This document shows, piece after piece, positions 44,682 to 56,600 of a DNA stretch of 64,000 bases. Origin of the DNA: Mansonella perstans (lineage: Eukaryota > Nematoda > Chromadorea > Rhabditida > Onchocercidae); contig JBAMDO010000007.1 in assembly GCA_037074765.1 (NCBI GenBank), positions 248,001 to 312,000 on the forward strand, read 5' to 3'. The notes under the pieces are model-generated. The model was given only the letters and a program-made list of their open reading frames with translations. It searched no databases and had not been told where the DNA came from. The first letter of the stretch is position 1; each line of letters opens with the position of its first letter. Both the position numbers and the translations under genes were made by a program.

Positions 44682-47600
44682 ATGTTTGCGGGGCAACCAT
44701 GGACTTTGAGCGAAGAGACAGCACTGCTCAATCATCATTATCAACTCGGAGATGTCATCGAACGGTAATTCATTTCTTTTTTTTATTGTATTTTAAAAAA
44801 ACTACCCAAAATTTCGTTAAACATTTAACTATACTGAAGATTTCGGGCAAAATCTACAGCAGCGAATATTATTATAAGAGAAAGCAATCAATACCTGATA
44901 ATTAAGTTATAAGCCATTGCAGATAATTTATTAATTTCGAAAAGAAAAAAATTCAAGAGATTGAAAGTTGATCGGTTTGGCGTTATAAGCAGTTAGCGCT
45001 GATGACTTGAAAACTTAGTCCAGAATGTTTTGTCAGAGAAATACACCGGTATGACAACATTAGTAAATTAATGCATATTGTTGTTAGGTATTGATACTAG
45101 GTGTAAAATGATTTCTAATTAAATATAATTTCCCCGTTTTCATCATATCCTTGTTTGCAGTGGTCCGTTAAGCACAGTTTATCGTGCCGTACATCGTACA
45201 ACTTCAAAGCTTTATTCGGTGAAAAGCATCGACTTGCAAAGATATTCTGTCACTTCAGGATTAAGCCGAACAGGTTTGCTTCTTTGTTATTCGGCAAGAG
45301 ATTTCCTGATAGCTGATGTTTCATGCGCCTCGTAGTTGCTAGCCTTCGCCATCCTTCGATTAAATTACTTTAGTTACTTGGTGTTTATAATTGGCTGACT
45401 GCTGCTTGTCATTAATTCAGCAAAATTAACAGTCATATAAACTACTTAACACTTTCAATCCTCCGATGAGAACAAGGCGCAAATTGTAGGGTCAAAGTAG
45501 AATGTTAGCAAAGTTCCAGATGTGGACGACGAAATTGAAATATGTGCAGTGTTGAAACATCCGTTCTTATATGAGTTAAAAGATGTGATAGCTGGAGAAA
45601 AAGCTGTTCATATGGTTTTCGAATTTCTGGATGGTGATGACATATGTTTCGAAATTGTTAAGCGAGCCAGTGCTGGTTTTGTTTATAGTGAAGCTGTTGC
45701 CAGGTGAAACATTTTGTAAAAAAAAAGGAAATCGATAGAATATTTTTATCGCTATGGATAATGTTCTAAGTGCTTTCTTGATTAAATTAAAAATCAAATT
45801 AAATTTAAAAGACTTGTCCTGTCATGCAATTAGCTGAACACAATTGAAAAAATGAAAATATAGGGAATTTCAGTGATATGATTACTTCATTCATTCATTT
45901 ATTTGTTATAATAATTGATGATGAATTTATCCTGTGGTTCAGAGCTTTAAACTTCAGCAATATTTACATGTGTACTTTTCATTATAAGAGTAAATTTTTT
46001 TGTAAAAAATTTGCAGTCATTACATGCGACAACTAATGCAAGCATTAGAATACATGCACGCCCAAGGAATAATTCATCGCGACATTCGACCGCACAATGT
46101 TGTTCTTGCAAGGCAAGGCAATATCTTTTAGCTCTTTCAAAACTTCTTTATACCTACTGCCTCTTTTATTATACATTTATTTTTGAGAAATATAATGCCA
46201 AAACTTCATTACTAATTAATGCTAATTTGCAGCAAAGACAATTCAGCGCCTCTGAAATTGACCGGTTTTGGGATTTCTATGAAGTTACCAGCCCCAACTG
46301 CAACCATTCGAGCTGGTAGATTTTTAGCACTTTATTCATGAAATGGTTAAATTTTTATTGACTTCTATGAAAATTTTTCTAACAGTAGAATTTCAGGCCG
46401 TGTGGGAGTGCCCTATTTTATGGCTCCTGAGGTGGTAAGTGATGCGAAATACGGCACAAAAGCTGATATGTGGAGTGCTGGTGTACTACTTTATATACTT
46501 CTTAGTGGACGTTTGCCATTTGTTGGCACTCGGCAGGAAGTATATGAAGGTATAACCGAGGGAAGATATTCAGTATGTTAATATTCAGGATCGTAAGAGA
46601 AATTTTGTGTTTTTTTGTTTCAGTCTTTTTTAGGTGAGAAAAATAATTTCAAGTTCTTTTTTATCCTTCATTGCTGTTGATTATAGAGAATCTTTTTTTG
46701 CAAAATTTACAAACCTATTTAAATTCAAATATACATACTTCCTCACAGTTTGTGTTTCCAGCATCGCGGCGGAACATGGCAACAGATCAGCGATTCGGCG
46801 AAGGATCTGCTGATCAGATTGCTTACTGTGAATCCAAGTAATAGGATATCTGCAAAAGGTGCCTTAAATCATGAATGGTTACGTGAACGCAATCGCTTTG
46901 CCCCTCGTAAACATTTGCAAAGTACTGTGGAACAAATTCGGAGATATAATGCACGTCGAAAATTGAAAGTAAGTGATAATTTGTACCCAAAAGGAGTGAA
47001 AAATTTGTGATTGACATGTTAAATTCGGTACAATTCAACATATGAGAAAAAATTTATATCGTTGGTGAAATTATTTGCTAAATAAACTGGAAAAACGTTC
47101 TTGAGGTATTATAATTGGACTTGAGACTTATTTATTATAGTATGTATAGAATCATATATGCTTAGCTGGGAAAGTTGTAACCAACTTTCAGTTTACTGTT
47201 TTTATTTCATATCATCTGCTCTAAAATAAAATCAAATACTGAGTAGCCGCAAAGCTCACGGTAATGGGGATGATAAAGATAGTCTCTTCGCTAGAAGTTC
47301 TCAAGTCATTTTGAGTTTGCCTTGGACTGTTTGACTTTGCTGTCAATGAAATCGAGGTTTAGTTTTGTTGGAGAATTTCGAAAAGTCCCTAAAAAGCGGT
47401 TTAGTTTGACTCAAGTTTATAAAGTAATAATAAATGTGATTTGTGTACTGATAGGTAGGCCTCATTATAGAGCAATATATTATCAGCCATAAACAGCAAG
47501 AAGTGGACAGAATGGTGCGCTTGTTCGACTGATACAGGCGCGGGTGCTGCTGCAGTTGCGGGATATTCGGATGCTGTGATCAGTGGTGATCTACTATCCG

Positions 47601-50600
47601 GAGGTGACACATGCGATGCGGATGGTTGTACAAGATGTGGTCCGGAACAAATAATACCTGAGGATTTATCCGGCGTCGAAAAGGTACATTCTGTCTATGA
47701 ACCGAGTATGTGGGAGTGTTAATCCTAATTTTGCGTAAGCAACATTGTTGCAAGTACGACATTTTAATTCTGGAAAATCTTAACTCCTTAAGTGAGTTTC
47801 AGTTTGCAAAGATATATTTGCTTGATTGACAATTTACAAAGCATTCATAGGTATATTACATAACTTCTGTTTTTCATTTCTCAAAATATAATGTTTATTG
47901 CTTGTGCCTTAAATTCGGAATATTTCTGAGAGTCTTTAATTTTTAGCTTTGCTAGGTTCTATTTAAACTTCTTGGAATGCTTAATCGGATTTCCAAGAAT
48001 TTTAGCCTAGAAATGCTCTGGTTTATATTGCATCATTTCTGCATTCATTATTCTATCGATGTATCAGATGTAGTAGTAAGCTTGTGATCAAATGATTTTG
48101 CAAGTTCGAATTTGTCTGAGATACTCAAACAACTAATATAGATGAATTCATTTCGATCCTTAAAGAACAATAAAGAAAAAGTTATTACTACAACAGGGCA
48201 AATCACATATTCAGTTAGTGGGAGTATTTTAACTGTTCTATAATCTTCTGGTAATAGTTCTTCATTGAAAACTTTAAATACCCAGTTTGAAATCTCATGC
48301 TGAAATGCTGAAAATAAATGCAAATTGCGCACTCTACATGAGAGTGGACATTGGGAGTTGATGTCAGAATTGGAAAGAACTCTTAGGAAGAAGATTTCTG
48401 AGTGAGGCAAATTTGTTTTGAAAATCGAGCGAATGCCTGCGAAATAAGCGATTTTAACAGGCAAAATAGCTCAAATTTGAGGCCTACTTTATTTCCAGTT
48501 TATTTCCTATTCTGCTTCGACTTCTATTTTTATCCTGAATTTTACTAGTTAATTAAAAAAGCAAAGTCCTTCTCTTTCTCGAATAGATTCATTCTTGTTT
48601 ACATTTGCTCATTTTTGATTGGTACAAAATGAATCGCTCGCTGCTGTCATATTACTTTTTGCACTGTAAGCATTTCATTCTCCGATAAACAAATATATAG
48701 AGTTGTAGATTGGTTCTTGGATTAAGTTTTTTGAAAACTGTAGAGATGAAAATTATTAATCATTAATTCCACTTACTGGTGACAAGAATTTATAGATTTT
48801 GACGTCATTGGATCAGATAGCTGCGCTTGCAGATGCATCCTTTTTCGCCGAAACTATGGATCCATCGCTAATAAATTCGCTGAAAAATGCCGATCTAAAA
48901 ACATTATTGATGGTAAGATTTTCATGTCCAAAATATTATGCTAGCTCATGCACTATTGTTAATAGTATCTGTCGTGAGAAATTAGATTGATGAAGGATTC
49001 GGATTGTAAGAAGGAGAGTTGATGGTAGTAAAAGGCGAGACTTGTAGAATAACAAAGTTGGAAGAACTTTATTTGAGAAAACCCAAACAAACAATTATCA
49101 TTAAGCAAATAGGATCGTCCAATAGTCAAACTTGTTGGATTGAATCGTTCGAGAGGTGACTGAAGCATCTGATTGCCGGTGAGTTGGAATTGAAACTGAA
49201 TGAAATTGAAAAACGGGACGTACCCTATCCATTCCTTTTTTTTAGTAACATTGATAAGTATATAGAACAAAAGATTTAGATGTGGTCTTAGAGAGTTGGT
49301 AAATACTTGAACTACAAGGGCATAAAGAAAGAATTACATATTCTTTCTTTTTAGGGTGGGAGCATGAGCTTATTTATTGGTAGGCTGGGAGCATGAGCTT
49401 ATTTCTTTCTTGCTTGATCTACTACCCGAAATGTCGGACTTAGACAATGAGGTAATAAAGAAGGAAGGCATGCAACATAGATGGGGCTTTGTGTATTACT
49501 GTTGACATGATGATCTGAAGCGTGAGAAAAATTTAAATCACTGCTACAAAATTTTAATCAGTACATCCGAAATTTATATAAATTATTCAATTAAAATATT
49601 GAAAGGGCATTCGCTTCGATTTTTCCCGACATTATGCTTATTTATTTATCTAAAATCAAAGCAGAATTTTTGATTTGTCAAATGTAAGTTATCAAAACTA
49701 AGAATGTTCATTTATAAATATTTCGAAATTTGCTCTTTCTTTTAATTCCTGATTTGAAAAGACATATGATTAATCAATAAGTATAGAAAACGAAGTTTGA
49801 TCAGACTAAAATTTTCTTGGAATAACTCATTTTGTTTTGCTTCATTTTTATTTGTGTGAAGATTCATTCCGTGAAGAATTTTTTTTTTATATCAAAAAGT
49901 ACATTAGAAGTTTCAAATGATAATGTATTTTCCGAACCTTTCTTTTTTCTGAAAGTTTTTACAACTGCATTCAATGTGTTTCAAATGCGAAATAATCATG
50001 GAGTCTCAAGTAATTTCAAAATTTAAACAGTTAGGAATGAAAGATTTACATCTTGCATTCTATTATTCCCAATCATTTAAATAAGTGAAGGAAAAAATTA
50101 GATTGTCAAGGAGAATAGACATGCAATCTTCAAAAATTGGAAACTATATTGATCAAAGCTAGGTTAGCATCGGATAAACTATTTATTGAGTATTTATGTG
50201 TAATGCTTGTAAGTTGAATTTTGAAAGCTATCCAAAAAGTGTTTCATTTCCAGGAAGTTTTTGTTTTTTTTTTTTTTTTTTTTTTTAACCAGGATTTTTT
50301 AAAAAAACAGTTTAGAAATATGGAATTTTTTGGAAGAAGAGACTTTTGTTATGAATTTATGAATAATCGTCTACTATATTAATATCCATAGTTATTAATA
50401 ATTGATGCTGCTTACAGTATGGAGTAATGCATAAATTTGTTTATCTTTTTGCCACTCATTAGTCGATACTGACTATAATATACTAACTATTCTGATCAGA
50501 CCTGATTGTCATCGCATACTATTAATTGTATTTGATAATATAGCAGCTTAAATAGTCCTAAAAGATTAAAGTCGATTGTAAATAGGGTCTAGAGCATGTC

Positions 50601-53600
50601 TAGAGAATGATGTGAGGATAATTTCGTCTATAAGAATAGGCAAAATTAGGACGACCATTCTTGCTCTCAAAAATGCTTTAACCAATTTATGACTTTATTT
50701 TCTTACTTTTTAGCTCTCAAACTTTTTTTATTCCTTCTTTGCTTTCACCTAGATCAATAAATTTACGTAAGTAATTAGTTGTTTAATTTATTCAAAGAAT
50801 TTCAAATCTTATTTTATTGTCCTGCATATTTGTTTAATTGAAACCCAATAAGCATGAAATTACAGTTGCTATTGTGATTAGTTTTCATCTCTTTCTCAGA
50901 TTTTAGATATTTGAAAATGGATTATCACTCTTTCTTTCTTTCTCTCTCTTTCCCTCTTCCTCTCTCTTTGACATCATTAAAGTTTTTCATCTTCTAGCAA
51001 AAACTTTCAATACTGTTTGCTAGATTTTGCCAACAATGAGAAGGTCCTTCTGTCTTATTCCTCTTACATCATTTTCTTCACAGCATAACTCAGAGCAACT
51101 TATTTTAACTGATCCAATTAGCTAAGGAATTCAAGAAGCGTGATAGAGTTAAATGGAAATAACTGCCACTAGCTTAGAAGTTACTCACTATAGTACTGAG
51201 AAAAGGAATGGAGACATTCTTCCTCGCAAATCAATTCATATCTGCTTTTTTTTTTTCAAAAATGAAATGAACATTTTAAATACTACAATTTTTCCCCATA
51301 TCTCCTTCTTTTCCCTTCTATTTCATCTTTTCAAGTTCCAGTTATACTTGAGAGTCTTATCTACTTCAACTAAAACTTGGCTCTCAAGAATTTTCGCTAT
51401 ATTTTAATCTAAAATTTTTAAGGGTGGAAAAAGAAGTTCAAGAGTTACGTTAAATATAATTTATCATAATTGTTTTGCTCCACATACGCTTCGTTCAGAT
51501 GCAGTTGTCCTTAAACTGCATAATTTTTATTCTAATCAAGACGTTACAATAAGAATGAAGAGATTGCTCACTTTAAATGATTTGAATAATATGCAGTTGA
51601 TTTAATAATGGATGGTTCATCCTAATCCTCAATTCTGCCCAGGGTTGTTGTGAATCAGCTGATTAGTTGACCTGCTGTTAAACAACAACATATCAGACAA
51701 ACATCCACCGCTATTCAATTCAACTAGTCTTCTCTCCGCTGCTCTCTTCAATCACATTAATTTATCATCACAACACATGTTTTATTACGATACGTCCCGT
51801 ATTTCTCTTTATGTGTGTGTATATGTGTATTTAAAGGTTAAAGTTGATGGTACACACATAATAATTGCATCTTCAGATTTTCTTTTGCTTTCTGAAGTTT
51901 TCATTCTCATTAAAATTTGGAACACTGATCCTCAAAAATTTTTGGTGTTTATTATTCAAATCTCAGCTTTTTCTGTTTCAGAATAAAAAATTTTCATGGA
52001 TCGACCAACTGATTTATGTCACTATCGGAAATAAATTCATAATTCTATTTTGGTTCCTTTTATTTGAATTTTATCATCAAAAAAAAGTTTGGGTTTTTTA
52101 TTCATTAGTATTTGAATTCTACTCATTAGCAAAAAAAGTTTGCTAGTTTCCTATTTGTTGTTTTTCTATGGTTGAGATTTAACTCCTTTTTTAAATCAGT
52201 GTGGAACCTATCGTTCTGAGTGAGTGCCACCTTAATAAGTACGAATTCTACTTTTTAATTTCTTTAAGTATGGGATTCATTGCCGATGATACCTTGCGCA
52301 TAAATATTGAGTTGTGTGATTGATCGCTTCTTAAACTGAGGAACACAGGATATTTGGAAGATATTAGGTGGTTCTGCGGAAATTAATTAAATTATTTGCA
52401 TTATTTCATTAAGAGCTCAACAAGGCTATTAGATTATTTTATCACTTCAGAATCTAAAAGCTTCTTGCTAATGGGATACATTGTCAACTTAAGCATTATA
52501 TGTAATGAGCAAGAATTACCACTCATTAAATGTCAGCATGATGAAATATCAATGTTGGAAAATTTTTATCTTGCGGCACTTCCGATAGCTTTCATGAGAA
52601 ATGCAACTATGCTATCTGTTTTCTATTCTGCTCTCTTCACCATTTATAAAAGTTTTTCCTTCTTACTGTTAGTTTTCGTACACCTGTCCCATGTATAGTA
52701 TTGGCTACTTTGATTTGATTTTAAATTCTTTTGAAAATTACATAAGAACTTGTGATCATTGCATGCATGTTTACAATTTTTCGTTCGTTCTACTTATCAT
52801 GTATGAATTCTTGTAGAACGAAGCCATTTTCAAAATACGACGTCGAAAATTGAGTGAATTTTTTCTTTGAAAATATTTTTGGAACAGCCAGACGAATGAT
52901 GATAAGGGATGAAAGGGATGAATGATGACAGTTCTTGTTTGGAAGAGTTCACCACTATTACTCTTAATCAAAAGGTAAAGATTTCTTACTTTGCTGAGGT
53001 TAAACATGAAGTTGCGCGAATTGAAGTAATTCATAAACGTGAAAATATACTTAATAGTTTTAATCAATTTTCCAATTTCCTTTTTCTTTCTGTTTCTGTG
53101 AGATGGCAAAGAAGGAGAATACATTCGAAGGAGTTTTTATTGGGGCAAAGAAGCGAAAAAGGCAATGAGGGCACTTGCAGACGATGCAAGTGACTAATTT
53201 CCTTTTGGCAGATTTTCTCCTATAAAAACTTACTGATCATTCTCACATTCTGATAGTTATTTGAGAAATTTCGGAGAAAAATTACATCCAAATTTTTCGA
53301 AATTTTTTGCTTTATTGAAATGTACGGATGAATAAACTCTAGCTCTCCGAATGGAAGTTGACAGTTCCTATTTTTTTCAAGACTGCTCATATTAATCTGG
53401 AAAGTAGATAACCGGCTCAGGGATGAAGTGCATGATCAGTGAATATTGGTAAAATGTTCTTTTTAATGCTTATTAGCATTTAATATTTTTCGAGATTTGC
53501 GAGGTAATTCCGACAGGACAAAAAAAAAAACAAAAAAAAATTCCTGCAAGACTCAGGAAGCAGGTTCTGCGAAAATTTTAAGTCTCATCTTTAAGTATCT

Positions 53601-56600
53601 TGCTATATAGAGGGAAGTTTCTGGGGAAAAAATAGCAGAGTTCTTCAGTAATATGGAAAAGTAAATTGGGCATGATTGTTTTTTTCCTTGCAAAGCTTCG
53701 CAAGGGATTTGTTAAAGCTAACACTGTTTACTTTCAAAATTCTATCAGTTTCTTCCACGAAAATTGTCGAGCCTATTTGTCTCTTTTTCCTTGAGGGCTT
53801 ATGCTTCTTGGTATCATTTTTTTTAAATGCGTGATTTGAGTTTTTTTATTTTCATCTTAATATCACTTGGTTGTTATTGGACCACCGTGTTGAATTGAAG
53901 AGTCTGGAAGTGATGTGTGATTATTGAAAATAGACTCAAATTTCGATCAAATCTCTAACAATAATGCGTATTAGTTTACGAGATATCCAAGATTATTGAC
54001 GTTTTGGAAGTACTGTTAAACAAAAATAGGTGTCATCTGGGATGTCATGCATTCGGCAGCATTTATGTTATTTTTTTGGTTTGACGATTTCTGTACAATT
54101 TTTAAGTTGGAATATATCGAAAAAGTGATATATATATATTCGTTCTGACCTCATAGTATCTGTAACGCGAGATTCGATCTTATTTGGAATGTACTCATAT
54201 ACTTGTTTATTGATGCATGAAAAATTTCCTAAAAGAATTCTTTCTAGGTGAAAAAGATCCGAAATGAGATTTTCTGGAAAAGTAATTTATGGGAATTGTG
54301 TTAAGCAGAATTTGAATTGATTTTGGTAAGATCAGAAATTATGTTTTGGTAATATTTAGGCGAAAGTAAAAAACGAAATTGTAACTCTGTGCGAAATTAT
54401 TTCGATTTTCAGCGAACAATTATGTTAACGGTTTAAGCAGGGATGGAGAATTTCTGGGTTAGTTCTCTCTAGTAGAGAGAACTAACGCGGTACATTACTG
54501 TAATATCTTTGTAACTCTATGTGTAAAATAAACTTCAATTCGCTGAATAACTCGGAGCTACCATAACCTGCTCACTTCTTAGGAATTAGGGTAATAGGAT
54601 ATTCACTGGTATATCTTCGGCTGAATAGATTGAAGAATATTGAAACATAACTTTTCCAACATTCTTATCTTTCTTTTGCTGTATACTATTTATGATAATG
54701 CTTGAAACATCTTTATTGATAAGTTCTCGTTTAAAATGAATAAATTTCTTTGCTGTACTCTGTCCTTCCAAAAACCAATTCTTTCAGAAAGTTCTTTTAC
54801 AGTCTTTACAACAGTCTATTAAGTATCGCTATTTATCCTGTAACACATTCGTAAAAGCTATTATTTTTACTGGCAGCATCACTTTTATCGGATTTTATTA
54901 GAAGGCAGCAAATTTGTATGGAAGTACGTGTCATCTATCGATCAATCAGCGACCATATTCTTTGAGATATGTGTTATTGAGACTGCTTAATCTAAATAAA
55001 AAAAATCAGAATGAATTCATATTTCAGATTCTGTTGTTTTGATTCTGATTCTAATTCAGTCATTCTTACTATTTCTTTCTGTGTATCTCTTGTATTGTTG
55101 CAATCAGTGATCGAAGTATATATTGCAAGAATGATGCAAGTCCAAACGGTCTCCATATTACCACTTTGTTAACCCGGACTCAATAGAAACCTATCTTCCT
55201 GCTCAACCTCACCACAACTGTTTGTCACTTGCAAGCGAAGCAGCTAATAGATTAGAAGCAGAAAGAACGGAAAACAGAATCTGGAAGGAATCAACATATC
55301 CAAAACGGACTCGCAGTTCGACTTCTGCGCAGATGTTTTGATGCTGGATTTAGCGCAGTGAACAAGCTAATCTGCTTAGCTATATTTCTATTTGTTCATC
55401 TGCTGCTTGTTTCTTATAATGTAATACCCATCTTAATTAATTATAAATGTTCTGGGATAACATTAAGAATTCCAAATAGAAAACAAATACTTGAACAAAT
55501 AGAAAATTGTACGCAGGGAAAATGTTGATAACTTTAAAAAAGTAGGCGATTTTAGCATTCAAAAAATTAAAATTAAACATTTACTAATTGATGTTTAATT
55601 TTCCCTAAATATTTTTTGAATCGGCTTATTTTTGATGAAGACTGTGATGGTTCTGTTTGCTGCTGCATAGCTATGAATTTTGTTTTGAATGGGACCTGAC
55701 CTGTTCCTACATCTTTTTCCAAAACTTAGCTAGGTGTTGATTTATGCGGAAGAAAAAGGAGCTTGAAGAAGAATTTTGTTTTGGATGGGACCTGACTTGT
55801 TCTTACTGCTCCTACATCTTTTTCCGAAACATAGCTAGGTGTTGATTTATGTGGAAGAAAAAGGAGTTTGAAGAAGTTATTAGCTTCAGTAGCTTAGAAA
55901 TTTTCGAGTCATTCAGCAGATTAAAGAAATGCTTTTGCGTACTTCCATATTCATTAGTATTCTTCGATCCAGCTCTTTTTACTAATTTCTTTTTTCTTTT
56001 TGCAATCGTAGATTTCCCAACGACTGTATAGATTGTGAAAGACGGATCTTCCAACAAAAATTACGAACAGTTTGCAAAAGCTAATATCTCGAGAATTTCC
56101 CATCATCGTCTCTTAACGTCCTTCCCTTTCTTCCTTTCTCAATATCTTAAGCATCTGTTGAGTTCTATACTAACTGTGGCTTTATTTATTGAATAAAGAT
56201 TATCAGATATTTGGTTAACTTATGGGCATATGCTACTTTCGATTTGAGGAACGAATCTGAAAGATTTCAAATGAATTTTATTCCACTTTCAGCCTTAGTT
56301 TAATCTGATTTCACCGCGATTAATATTTAAATGATACGTCAAACTAATTTTTGATAGGCGGAGGAGACGTGATAAATAACTTTTTTATTACTCTTTTTTC
56401 ATTTGTTAATAATCACCTGACAGTTTTAGTTCACATAAGCGCTACTTTACTTCAGCTATGATGCCTAATTTCAATTTAAATAACTGCTAAGTAAAGATTG
56501 AATAAACTGAAAAGTTTACAGTTGTATGATCGAATATCAAATCTGTCCGTTCAGCCGTTCATATTGGAGCATGATTCTGCTAGATATGCTAAAGAGGTTC

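Noticed and set aside
52771..53124. 117-codon minus-strand frame in the large lin-2 intron
   Set aside because: Lys/Asn/Phe-rich AT-driven composition and no splice context; the opposite strand carries the more exon-like sequence.
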